Source of the DNA: Microplitis mediator
Lineage: Eukaryota > Arthropoda > Insecta > Hymenoptera > Braconidae
Direction: 5' to 3'
Assembly (NCBI RefSeq): GCF_029852145.1
Contig: NC_079978.1
Coordinates: 5,208,001-5,272,000, forward strand
Length of the DNA stretch: 64,000 bases
Position numbers and translations under genes: made by a program. The notes below the pieces were generated by a model. The model did no database searches. It was given only the letters and a program-made list of their open reading frames with translations, and was not told the origin of the DNA. Of this stretch, positions 1 to 10,842 are shown one piece after another; positions within the stretch are counted from its first letter, which is position 1; each line of letters begins with the position of its first letter.

Positions 1-247
1 GACTTGACACGGGTGACAACAAAAAGTAAATTACAAATAATTGTCAAGTCGTCTAAACGATTTTTTTTATGGCTCCTAGGGCCAACATCTGTACGTCTTA
101 CGTATATAAAAAAAACTTGACTTTGAGACAAAAAAAATTTGTCTTGTCCTTTTAAAAGACATCTTAAAGTAGTCTCTGTGCTACTTGGGAAACTAAAATT
201 TAAATCAACAAATTAAATAATTAAAATTTTTTTTTATTTGCCTACAG

Positions 248-343
248 TTTTCTGAAGGGAACAATTATTATTTCGCTGTTCGAGCTGTTGATACTTTATC
301 CAGACTTGGACAATACAGTCAACCAGGAAGCATTTCTCTGTAA
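248..343 (+). CDS. wde: Terminal coding exon of an ATF7IP/windei-like gene (partial, 5' part outside window)
   Basis: A 3' splice site (cctacag, ending at 247) precedes 31 codons and a TAA. The peptide begins FSEGNNYYFAVRAVD and closes the fibronectin type III domain found at the C-terminus of ATF7IP/MCAF1 and Drosophila Windei. In that family the protein is a cofactor of the SETDB1/Eggless H3K9 methyltransferase, and the C-terminal fibronectin domain binds partner proteins such as MBD1 in mammals. The upstream coding exons lie before the window, because bases 1-247 are intronic. The identification rests partly on the fuller copy at 2503-4314, whose last exon is clearly paralogous to this one. 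It could instead be an alternative last exon of one longer gene that includes the downstream copy. Confidence 0.72.
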   Translation, partial: FSEGNNYYFAVRAVDTLSRLGQYSQPGSISL

Positions 344-2502
344 CTAATAAGTGATAATTAAGTTAATATTAATTGTGTTGAAATACTTATATACTACTAA
401 TAATAATATTAATAATAATTATAATAATAATAATAGTAATGATAATGTTTTATAGCTAATATTTGTTTTCAACACAATTAATTAAATTAAGATATTAATT
501 AAGTCCATATTATAATGATATTATTTAATAATCATCACATACATTTAAAATTTTATTTACAAAAGTACTGTGGATTGTGTTCCGGGTATGTTTTTATACT
601 CATACAATGTAAATAGATGGTTGTAAGACTCCATTTTTTTTTAATTGAAGTAATGGGTGAATGAAAAATGCATTCTCTTTTAATTGAAAACAAATTAACA
701 AAAATTATTTATATTTTTGAAAACAAACAAAATTAAATATCTCAGGCATTTTATTATTTTATGCTCACATTACTATTAACTTTTTTTTTGTTCGTAATTA
801 AAGTACAATGTAACTCGTTGAATTTTAATCGTTTTCTATTATTTACTATTAATTTATCTAATTTGTTTCTTTTATTATATTTGTTGTTTGCTATAATTAA
901 ATGATTCTGTACTTTATTTATCGAATTTTCATTTACTTTATTATCTTATGTTTTGCTAATTTATTTAATTGCGTATCGTAGATTTAAAACAGTTTAATAA
1001 CAGTTTTAAAAAATAGTAATTAAAGCTGGATTGTTTATTTTTATTTTATTTAATTAAATACAATATATATATTTTTATTTTTTCTTTTACTTTTTCTTCA
1101 TATATCAATTATCAAGTACATGTTTGTTTACAATCAAAAGATACTAAACCAACGTTATAAAAAAAAGAACAAATTATTAATTTTTCAATTACTGAATACG
1201 AGAATGTACAATACTAGATAATAAATAATATTTATTTGATGAATAAATGAAAATAAATATTCAAAATACTGTTAAAATAATTATCTTATTATTTTCATTA
1301 AAATTTTTTGTACACAGAAACAAAGGATTTATTGGCGCGAAAAATTTTCATTCGCCCTAAGAAATTTTTCGCATCAGGAATTGAAAGTAAAAATATTCTT
1401 GAGGCGGGAAAAAAAATTCCTTAAGTCAAGAAATTTTTTCTAGTATTAAGAAAATTTTTGTTTTCAATTTGGAACACCCTTTTACTGTGATTTGGCTTGA
1501 ATAATTAGAGTGTGACTTGCTTAGGAAAGTAGAAAATCTATCAGGGGATGAACAAGCGGATGATTGCTTATTGGGAACCTGGAAGAGACAAGTGGAGGAA
1601 GCCCTTTAGATAGAGTATGGGAAGAAGTTGCAACCCACCACTAATCACCACCATAAATTAATATTTGAGACAATGAATAAGAAATTTACTACTTTCAAGT
1701 ACGAAACCATTTACTGAGAGTGTATGAGGATGGATGAAGATGAGTGAGGATAATCCTACGCGACGATGTTGACTAGAGCTTGGAGTCTGGTACCACGGGG
1801 GGCCTTTCCAAGTCCACTGTGACCAGAGTCTCTTTATTTCCTGAGATGGAAGCAGTGTTTGGCCCGAGAGAGGTAGGACTCGTGGTGGCTGTGGTTAGAT
1901 ACCCTAGGCAATGAGGATTTTTGATTATACCTCCGGTCAATGTCTACCTTAGTCGTCACTTAATTATATTTTTCGACTAAGAGTGTCGTCTGGGTGGAAG
2001 ATAGGGATGCCCGCAGCACGTTTATGCCCAAAAAGTTGAGGAAACGGCCTCTCGTCAAACGGAGGTGGATTTCGGTCCCGTTACATTAATTAATTAAGAA
2101 ATCTTTTTTTTCTGTGCAGAATTGCTTTTATTTTTCACCATCTATTGTCTCAGTTTATAAAACTGACATCGTAATTTTAAAATCACAAATTTCCCAGGAA
2201 AAGGAAAATAATTTTTCGTGTAAATAAAATCCCTAGGATTATAAAGAAAAGGAACTAAACCCTTGTAAAAACAAAAGTACCAAAAGTATTTCCGTTAAAA
2301 AATATTACATCATTTCCTGCGTTGGTAATCATGAGTCATTTCAATAGTAACGACAAATGCCGGAGACGCATTAATTTTACAAGTTTGTTTTTTAGCATAA
2401 ATTATTAAATGTAAACAATTAATTAAATACTTAAATATCAATATATTTTTTATAATAGAACAGGAAGTATTTTTTTTAAATTAACCGGTTGTTTCATCAA
2501 AA
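344..2502. other. Noncoding DNA between the two ATF7IP-like copies, with a GC-richer repeat-like island
   Basis: Most of this stretch is very AT-rich with no supported exon. About 1320-1450 carries repeated aagaaattttttc-type motifs also seen near 17190-17290. About 1490-2085 is much richer in GC, has no long reading frame, and looks like a decayed insertion, possibly the tail of a retroelement; the class cannot be named from sequence alone. An acceptor-like tract ending in AG at 2458 could start a 5' UTR exon for the small gene that follows. Confidence 0.4.
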
Positions 2503-4314
2503 ATGGTTGTTTCGAAGCAATCGAAGGTAAATTAAATTTAATAAATTAATAAATAATAATGATGTCATATTATGTAATTGTAATATTGATTTTAGCACCC
2601 TGCACCACTTCCATTGTCGACTGTTTATTCTGATAATGCGACGTTAAAATTGCCACCACCGGTACCATTACTGAAAACTTCAAAAGTTCCACATGGTATC
2701 AATTTTACAATTATGGTCAATTTTTCAAACCGGGTTTATTTTTAGTCCTGGTTTAAATTATATCTATAGATGTTATTATTTAATTTATTTATTTAACACC
2801 AATGGCAGTATATATAACTATAATACATATTGTAGTAATTGGTAACTTAAATCAATATCACTTATACTGCAATGATAAGACACTTAAACTAGAAATAATA
2901 ACACCACAATTAACAGCAGTAAAAGAAACGGCAAGAGATATTTAGTTTATTGATACACAGATATATGCTGTTATGCTGTCAATATATGACTGACTGACTC
3001 TAGTCGCGCTTCTATAAAAAAATTAAGAGAAAAAAGGCATTTTTCTAGTTACTCAAATATTTTAAAGAATCAGTTTCACATTCGTTACAATATATATTTA
3101 AATTTGATTTAAAGAAAAAACAAAAAGAAATTACTGCTTAAATAATTACAAAGGTAATTATTAACTGCACTGTGTACTTTGGCTGCCCAATTTCAAAACA
3201 CAGTAACTGACAACAATAAAATTTTTGAAGTATGTATTGAATCATGTTGACAATTGTCAACTGGTTAAAAAAGAGAACTAAAAAGGATTGAGCCATGTAA
3301 CGGGGCCATTTAAGGGTCGGCAGTACTAAACGAATTTTCGAATTTTACTTTTCTAATTACGTTTTGAATAATTACGTCACTCGAATGATGAAAACTTTCC
3401 GAAAATGTTTGTCTTTCACATTTTTTCGGAAGCTATAAAAATTTCTGTAATAACAATTGATTAATAAATTAAAAGAAAAGTAAAATTCAAAAATTCGTTT
3501 AGTACGGCCCAGCCTTAAGATAGGACTGGCAGTATTAAAAAGAATTAAAAATATCGAAAAATAAATTCTTTTGAATGCTTTTTGATTTTTTTTTTTAATC
3601 AGGGAAGACTCAACTGGAACTAAAAATATCGATTTTGAAAAATTTGTCCCTTTCTGTGTTTTGAAATTGGGCGGCCGACTTTCTGATTCAAAACAATTTC
3701 ATTTTCATACTATGTAGATATACATTCATCATTGAGTAAATCATTTTCTTTAATCAGGACTAATTACTTAAAACATACAGTAATTTTTTCACATTTACTA
3801 AGAAAGAAGTGAGAGATTCACCACAAAATTTTTTGATTAATGTATAGATATACTAGCAATATTAATTTAATCCCGGATAAAAACAAACTCGGTTTGAAAA
3901 TCTGGCCCTTAATGTCAATTAATATAAATATGTGTATATATTTATTTGTTTGTTGTAAATGTTGAGTATATATTTATTTAAGGAATTATCGTATCTTGGA
4001 ACATGACACTGGACGAAAAATTCGCGGAAATCGAAAGTTATCAATTGTACGCGTACAAAGAAGTTCCTGAAAAGACACCTAGTACATCAATGTGGAAAAA
4101 AGTCGGTGATATTCGTGCCTTAAAACTACCCATGGCGTGTACACTGGCCCAGGTAGTATTCATAATTAAGAAAAAAAAAAAAAAACATCATAATTTAATA
4201 TGTTATCTTTTTATTCAGTTTTCTGAAGGTATAAATTATTACTTTGCCGTCAGAGCTGTGGATGTCCATTCTAGACTCGGAGAATTCAGTCAACCAGCCG
4301 TTGTTTCCTTATAA
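2503..4314 (+). CDS. Small ATF7IP-like gene consisting of a fibronectin III domain (4 exons, 129 aa)
   Basis: Exons are 2503-2526, 2596-2695, 3983-4152 and 4219-4314. All junctions are GT-AG, phases agree, and the total is 390 nt including the stop. The peptide runs MVVSKQSK, then HPAPLPLS and a proline-rich linker, then GIIVSWNMTLDEKFAEI at about residues 42-58, then SYQLYAYKE and WKKVGDIRALKLPMACTL, and ends FSEGINYYFAVRAVD...VVSL. This is the C-terminal linker and fibronectin III domain of ATF7IP/Windei, without the large N-terminal part that carries the SETDB1-binding region in known members. A TAA lies in frame at 2482, seven codons before the ATG, and the start context (AAAATGG) is good, so the ATG at 2503 is the likely start. 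The last intron is only 66 nt, a multiple of three, and contains no in-frame stop. Its final exon is paralogous to 248-343. Alternatively these exons are an alternative 3' end of the upstream gene. Confidence 0.72.
3181..3676. repeat. Outer inverted repeat of a nested foldback element
   Basis: GGCTGCCCAATTTCAAAA at 3181 is matched in reverse complement at about 3659-3676, giving 23-bp arms with one mismatch (3181-3203 and 3654-3676). The pair encloses a second inverted-repeat element at 3310-3518. It lies in the 1.3-kb intron of the small ATF7IP-like gene. No coding capacity was seen, so it is a non-autonomous foldback element. Confidence 0.7.
3310..3518. mobile_element. MITE with roughly 50-bp terminal inverted repeats and TTAA ends
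   Basis: The left end TTAAGGGTCGGCAGTACTAA and the reverse complement of the right end, TTAAGGCTGGGCCGTACTAA, match closely. The match continues for about 50 bp through CGAATTTT and TTTTACTTTTCT. TTAA at both borders is what piggyBac-type elements duplicate on insertion, so a piggyBac-like MITE is plausible. The interior has no reading frame. Confidence 0.65.
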
Positions 4315-4389
4315 ATTAATAATTATAAGTACCAGATAAATACTATATTTATGTTGATATATTTTTTAATTATGTTAACTAATATTTAT

Positions 4390-4395
4390 AATAAA
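4390..4395 (+). terminator. Polyadenylation signal AATAAA of the small ATF7IP-like gene
   Basis: AATAAA lies 76 nt after the stop at 4314, at a sensible distance for a short 3' UTR. Further AATAAA-like runs follow, so the exact cleavage site is uncertain. Confidence 0.45.
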
Positions 4396-4669
4396 AATAA
4401 AAATTAACTTAACTAAAGTTTATAAAGAAAAATAAATTTATTCTACAGAAAATTTAAATATATTCTTAAAATCTAATTTTTCCCAAGAGTTTCCTCAAAT
4501 ATTTCAATAATGAAAATTCCCTAGATGACAACAGACTTGCGTTTGTTTGTTTTTCTTTAAATTACACTAATAACATATAGATATAACAGCAATAATAATT
4601 TAAACCATGAGTGCAAATGTAGCAGACAAACAATTTTTAAATTACCCATAAAAAAATTAACAAATTCAA

Positions 4670-4790
4670 AAACCGAAATTCAAAAAAATGCACGTACTGA
4701 TTTTTAAGTTTTCTATACATGCATTTTTTTATTATTTCTACAAAAATTTTAAAAATTGTCAGCTGCCGCTAACTTCACTCTAATTGTATC
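4670..4790. repeat. Partial copy of the 'GTTAGCNGAC' foldback family
   Basis: It contains TGCACGTACTGATTTTTAAG, ACATGCATTTTTTT and a terminal GCTAACTTCA. These match in order the second half of the copies at 17304-17510 and 62816-63012. The left terminus is not recognisable here. Confidence 0.5.
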
Positions 4791-6690
4791 TTAAACCCGG
4801 TTTGAAAAACTGGCGCTAAAATTCTTAAACAACAAAGAAAATTTAAAAAATGAAACAAACAAAACAATCATCATAACCATTAATCAGTAAATTGTTTCCA
4901 CAAAAAGTTACTAGAACAAAGTGTAAAAAAAAAATGTACATGTATCTAGGGATTTAATGAGCCGGATGTTATCACAACTGACTCAACAATTTTCAATGAA
5001 CTTCAGAATAACCGTGTCATCGCTACTGTCGTTTTATTCGCCAGCTAAAGAGTTTTTCCGTAGAACGTGAATGAAGAATTTCTGAATTGTGGGTGAGTCT
5101 TTAAATAAGCAACAAAGATACAATACAACACATACATATATTTATATTTATATATAAATACATACGTATATATAAAAAAAACCATACAATCATCATCTTC
5201 TAATCCACATATATATATATATACATATATGTATAGATACATATATACATATATACTGATATGTATGCATAATATAACATGCTGCAAAATTCTCCCACTC
5301 ATATCTACATATATATATTGTATATTTAAAAGTTGTTTCTTATTCTCGGCAATTCTCTGTCTCAGTGTATCCTTACCTTATTACAAACGTGAATATAAAA
5401 TGAGTCACACGGGCGTTATGTCGAATCCAAACAAAAACAACATACGTACAAGTACATATATTACAATGTGTCAATCATTGAGTACATAAGTTTTCAAATT
5501 CAAAAATTTAAAATGGCTCGAAAAAAATTATAAAAGTTAAACAATACTCTGTATATTTAAAAACTAAATAATCAAATCTACTATATAGATTTATTTAAAA
5601 ACATTAGTGTGTTATTGTCACAAGTGTTTTAAATATTTATTTACATATTAATATATGTATATATATATTATATACATATATTAAATATTAACAATTGTGA
5701 TGTTGTCAAGTACAACTTAATATTTAACGCGTAAATAACCGGAGATTAATTATAATTTTAAATATCGTAATTTATGTATGTATATGTAATGTATATATAT
5801 ATATATATATATGAAGCATAAAGTAACAAAATATCCGTAATCCTTAAAGAAAAACCGTGACGACAGTATACTTTAGTGCCTCTCTAGCTTGACAGTGAAA
5901 GTAGTAGTGATTTTACCACAATATCAACATTTATATACATATATATGTATATATATATGCAGATATATACATATGTATAAGATATAACAGCACCGCTGCA
6001 GTTATGAGTGCGCGGAGTCAACTATGTCAAGCACTTGGTGTAATGGAGAAAAATAAATTAACGTGTGTGTTAACAGTGCTACCAAAATTATTAATATTAA
6101 TAATTAAAATAATTAATTGTCATTTAGTAACAATAATAACAGTAGTAACATTTGTAAAATGTATTGTTACTATCAAGAATCATCAGTTAGTTGTTTTATC
6201 AACAACAAATTTGACGTAATTTTTTTATATAGTTTTTTTTTATCCTCTGCTATTTATATTTTGTATACTAAAAAAATTAAAAAACAATTTTTATCACATT
6301 TACAACGAATTTTGAAGTAATAACAATAATAATAATAATAATAGACTAAGTATAAGTGATAGTGGATTTTACAACTTTATTATTTATTTAAAACAATAGT
6401 GATGGTGATAGTGATGATGATGATGATGATGATGATTATTATTATTGACAAATGTTGATCCATCACGAGTGGATGGAAAGATCTGGGTGTTTTAATCTCA
6501 ACTTACAGCACCAGTAATACTGTTATCTCCATAACGTGAAATCGTGAGTGTATTTTACTTGAAACAGTTGCATATATACATATATATATGTATATGTATG
6601 TATATACATAAAAAATTTTTTTCTTTATTTTATCACTAATACATTTACTTGCTGGTAGTATCGTTGATGCATCGAATTTTATTTTTGCAG
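4791..6690. other. Intergenic DNA and probable 5' region of the RNF144-like gene
   Basis: This stretch is AT-rich with several TATA/TATG microsatellites (5130-5250, 5640-5700, 5790-5815, 5930-5975, 6570-6610). No coding exon is supported. A GTGAGT donor at 6544 and an acceptor tract ending at 6690 (tttttgcag) suggest a spliced 5' leader upstream of the RNF144-like gene. A (GAT)n tract lies at about 6413-6435. Confidence 0.4.
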
Positions 6691-6917
6691 TAGGATCAGT
6701 GTCATTGAAGATTGTGATAATAAGTCCAGTATGTTTATCTTGTGGTTTTAGTACACAAAGAAGTGCATAATGACTGGTAAATAAAGTCAGTGATTTAAGT
6801 ACATAATAATATGGATAAATATTTATTATTATTATTATTAATATTATAGTAGTGATAATAATGTAAATAATAGAGTGTAAGTTGTAAAGTTTCGAAACAC
6901 AAAACTCTAATCAGGGG
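6691..6917 (+). other. Probable 5' UTR part of the first coding exon of the RNF144-like gene
   Basis: A strong pyrimidine tract and CAG end at 6690, and no further intron is obvious before the ATG at 6918. This leaves a leader of about 227 nt in the coding exon. A second possible acceptor (ctaatcag) lies just before the ATG, so the boundary is uncertain. Confidence 0.4.
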
Positions 6918-9900
6918 ATGCCTAGCCTACAATCGCTCGTCGTACGACGAGCTCCTCTCATGGATATGGGTACTGCTACCAGTTCAGTAACTTCTGTTAA
7001 CCCGCCGTCATCAAAAAATGGAACAATACATAAAAAAATAGACAGTAGTAATAAAGCGACAAATAAACTGAGTAATGTCGGACTTAAATTACCGTTGGTT
7101 AAACAAGAGCACACCAGTGGTGGTAATAATTTTTTGTTAACTGAAAGAACAATTGCAAAAGGTGGTCTGAGTGCTATAGGTTTGAGTAACTCTGTAATGG
7201 GAACTGGTACTGGTACTGGTACTGGTACTGGTGGTTGTGATAATGGCAATGCTGTAAACAGCTCCAATGGGGTTGATGTACCACTTCTTGGCCGACAGGA
7301 GAGCAGTACCAGTCTTGAAACACGTGTGTCAATAGGAACCGCTGATGTTCCTGGAGCACGGGGTGGCAGCTGGGCGAACTTGTCACCAGGGAGTAATTTA
7401 CGTAAGTGCGAAACTGCTGTTGGTCTGAGCACACTGCATCTGGAGAACAGACCCATCAATAAGAGCCGAGTATGCTCCAGATGCTCTAGTTTACTTTCCC
7501 TAGCGTCCAGTTCGAGATACAGTTTGGCTGCTGGTAATTTCGTACCGGCTACGACTAATCAAATAAATTTACAACAACAACAGCAGCAAACATCAAGTCA
7601 ATTTCTCTGCAAGCTTTGTCTTGTTGATGTTACTGTGTCTAAAATATTCAGGATTGAAGGCTGCGGATGTTTTTATTGTAGAGATGTAAGTATGACGTCA
7701 CGATTGATTTTATATGGATTAAAATAGCATTTAGTCGTTTATTTATTTTCCTTTTTTGTTTGTTTATTTTTAGTATTACTCTGGTCATTTAAATGTCGAT
7801 TGTTTAATTAATTGTTTTATTTTATTTCAGTGTATGAAGGCCTATGTTGAATTTGAAATAGAAGAAGGTGCATATGAAATTAGCTGTCCGGATTCGCAGT
7901 GCGATTGGGCTTCGATTCTTTCGTTAAAAGAAATATCGACGCTCGTTAGTCCAGAGTTAATGGAAAAACATAATAAATTTCGACTTAATAGAGGTATTTA
8001 TTTCAATACGACAACAATAATAATTTTAAAAAAATTTATATATTTATATATATAGATATATTTATGTATAATAAAAATTTTATTAATCAAACAAACTAAA
8101 TGCTAAAGCAAACTGCAGATTAAATTACACTTTTATTTTTTTATTTCGAGAATACAAAGTCTAAAGAACTTTTTTTTTATATTTATGTATAAGATTAAAT
8201 TATTTTTTTTTATTTTATTTAATTATTGAGAATGTAAATTAACTTTCAATGATTTATTTGGACGAGGTAAATAAATATCCGTTGGTTATTAAATTAATAG
8301 TAAAAATTTAAAAAAAAATTGAGAATTTGAAAATTCAGTAGACAACTTGACGAGTATTTATTAATTTTATTATTAATAAGTATACGATTAATAATTAGCG
8401 GATTTAAATGATATTGTTAGACACTAGGTCAAGTTCTAATGGATGACTCATCTGTGAATTTATTGATTTTATGCAATTTCAATAAATTACAGAGGACGTA
8501 AAGTTACTTAAAATAGATTAAATTATTCTCCGTCTTGTAATAAAATATATATGTGTATACATTTATATTTATATTTATTTTTATTGATCGAATTAAGCTA
8601 TCAATTTTTTATTCAACGAACGATTAATATTTAAATTTTGAAAAATTGCTTATCTTGGTAATTAAACGTAAGTTAATTTATTGATTAATAATTATGAGTG
8701 CTACAATCTAATGGTAATTAATGCCTATAATTATAACAGTATTAAATTAGCAACAATGTATGACGCTCTCGAATCTGTAGAGAAAAATAATATATTTTTA
8801 ACGATTATTGATTGTTGCGTAATCTGGTGTCAAATCGTATTTAGAAATTTAGTTTTATTTTAATTATTATTACGCAATAAATTAACTATGATAATTAATA
8901 TTTTGTTGTTATAAATTTGAATAATTATATTTATTGAGTTGTGTGAAAGAAAAAAAAATATCGTAAGTTATTTTAAAAAATCACAATAACATGACAGTTT
9001 AAATATTTTTTAAACAAATAAATTTTTACGAGTCTGCTGATTAATTGGTAATAAAATTTCATATAAAAAATATGCATAATTTATTACTTTTTTTTTTAAT
9101 TAAAAAAACGAAGTGTAATTTAATCTTGAAAAAGTAATGAGTAAGTTTGTTTTGTTAATTGCAGTATGTTTAAATGTTTTGATTAAAATAAATTTTATTT
9201 GTACAGATGTGTCGATGGACAAAGACCGCGCGTGGTGTCCACGTGCTGGCTGTGAGACGATTTGTTCCATAAATAGTCCAGGTAGTAATGGTATGTCTCC
9301 GGGACCTGTGCACTGTCCGAATTGTTCTACGGACTTTTGTTCAGTATGCCGTGAATCCTGGCACAATGGTCCGTGTCCAAATCTTCCTCTGGGTATACCA
9401 TTTGACAATGATCATATTAAATGTTGTCCGATGTGCTCAGTGCCTATTGAAAAGGACGAAGGCTGTGCACAGATGATGTGCAAAAGATGTAAACATGTGT
9501 TCTGTTGGTATTGCTTAGCATCGCTAGACGTATGTTTATTTTTTTTTAAATATACTGGGTAATGAGACCAATAGCGGGACAGCTAAGAAATTCTTTTCAG
9601 TTTATAATTTTGTTATATTGAATTTTAAAAATAATTAAGGTAAGAGACCTAGTACCCGATCAGGGAACTAGTACCCGATCACTCGTGTATTTGTATATCG
9701 ATATTTAGTAGAATTTAGTAAATATAGATATACAAATATATGGAGTGATCAGGTTCTATAGTCTACTTCTCCTACTACGAAACTTTGTGGCAAAAAATTG
9801 CCATACGGAAATAAAAAATTAAATAAAATAGAGAAAAATCTGGCGAATCTTACGGTACGAAAAAGTTGTAATTTTTTTTGTTATTAACAAAAACGTTTTG

Positions 9901-10811
9901 CAAGTAAAACCTCAGTCGACTTTTAACGGAATACTGGGTAAAGATTTTTCTCATGCAGTAAATTAAATGTACCAAATAAAATAATTCAATCTTTTCTGAA
10001 TCGTTTAGCCACAAAGTTTATATGAAAATGTTAATTATTAATTATGAAAATAATTATTTAATTTTATCAACACAAAAAATACTAATACCCGCGGGTACTA
10101 GATCTCTTACCTGAGTAATAAAAAGAAATTTCTTAGAAAAATCATTAAGAAAAAAAAAATTATAGTTGTAGGGTCGAGGTATCAATTTTGATCACTTTAG
10201 GGTCAGTTTTGGACAAGAAAAATTTTAATAAATTAATTTGTAAAAGACACAATAATATAATTAATTTTATAAATATATTTAGAAATACTTTTGTCCCACT
10301 GCTAAAATATAAACTTTATTTTACTCTTTCTCATTAATTAAAATAAAGTATTCAATGTCCAAAAAAAGAGCAGTGGCTACAAATGATAACTCTACCTTTT
10401 TTTTTTTTACATTTATCAAAAGAAATAATTATCGACCCTCTATTGGTATCGTTACATTATTAATAAATACATTAGATATTTAAAAAAACTGTATTATTTT
10501 GACTACATGAATTAATTTTTTAGGATGACTTTTTATTGCGGCATTACGACAAAGGACCATGTAAAAATAAATTAGGACATTCTCGAGCTTCTGTTATTTG
10601 GCATCGAACTCAAGTAATCGGTATATTCGCGGGTTTTGGCCTTTTACTTCTCGTAGCCTCTCCACTATTGTTATTAGCGGCGCCGTGTATTGTTTGTTGT
10701 AAATGTCGTGTATGCGGATCATCACGACTCGATCATGATAATAACAATGGAAATGGTAGTAGTAATGGTGGTGGTACTAACGCTGGTAGTAATGACGATG
10801 CCTCGACGTAA
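6918..10811 (+). CDS. RNF144: RBR-type E3 ubiquitin ligase, RNF144 family, C-terminal membrane anchor (4 exons, 513 aa)
   Basis: Coding exons are 6918-7685, 7831-7993, 9207-9529 and 10524-10811; all are GT-AG and phases fit, totalling 514 codons with the stop. Residues 1-230 are a low-complexity N-terminal extension with a (GT)n stretch at residues about 95-105 and a polyglutamine run. RING1 starts at CKLC (C231) and crosses the first two introns. IBR follows W320 (WCPRAGC, then CPNC, FCSVC, WHNGPC). RING2 starts near C384 (CPMCSVPIEKDEGC), and C397 in GCAQMMC is the catalytic cysteine expected to accept ubiquitin from E2. Residues about 449-477 (VIGIFAGFGLLLLVASP) form one membrane segment next to HSRASVIWHRTQ, a hallmark of RNF144A/B. 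Vertebrate RNF144A is about 290 aa; the long N-terminus is the difference here. The stop codon overlaps a perfect GTAAGT donor (10808), so an alternative C-terminus is possible. Confidence 0.93.
7200..7233 (+). repeat. In-frame (ACTGGT)n coding microsatellite
   Basis: Hexamer repeats encode alternating Gly-Thr in the low-complexity N-terminus of the RNF144-like protein. Being six-based, length changes would keep the frame, so repeat number may vary between individuals. Confidence 0.85.
9638..10112. mobile_element. Foldback element in RNF144-like intron 3, with an internal hairpin
   Basis: AGGTAAGAGACCTAGTACCC at 9638 is the near-exact reverse complement of 10092-10112 (one mismatch in the first 16 bases). 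The match weakly continues outward through AAGAAATT-type ends. Inside the left part, ACTAGTACCCGATCA is directly repeated, and 9677-9750 forms a long AT-rich hairpin with GATCACTC/GAGTGATC ends. No protein is encoded. Confidence 0.65.
10171..10396. mobile_element. MITE family A, copy 1 (RNF144-like intron 3)
   Basis: The element starts GGGTCGAGGTATCA and ends TGATAACTCTACC, so the ends are inverted repeats. Along its whole length it aligns with 53961-54171: shared blocks include ATCACTTTAGGG, AATTAAAATAAA and CACAAATGATA, in the same order and orientation. No coding capacity. Confidence 0.75.
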
Positions 10812-10836
10812 GTTTTACGATTTATTATTTTTAAAA

Positions 10837-10842
10837 AATAAA
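10837..10842 (+). terminator. Candidate polyadenylation signal of the RNF144-like gene
   Basis: AATAAA lies 26 nt after the stop at 10811. That is rather close for a sole signal; other AT-rich signals follow, and the real 3' end may be downstream. Confidence 0.3.
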
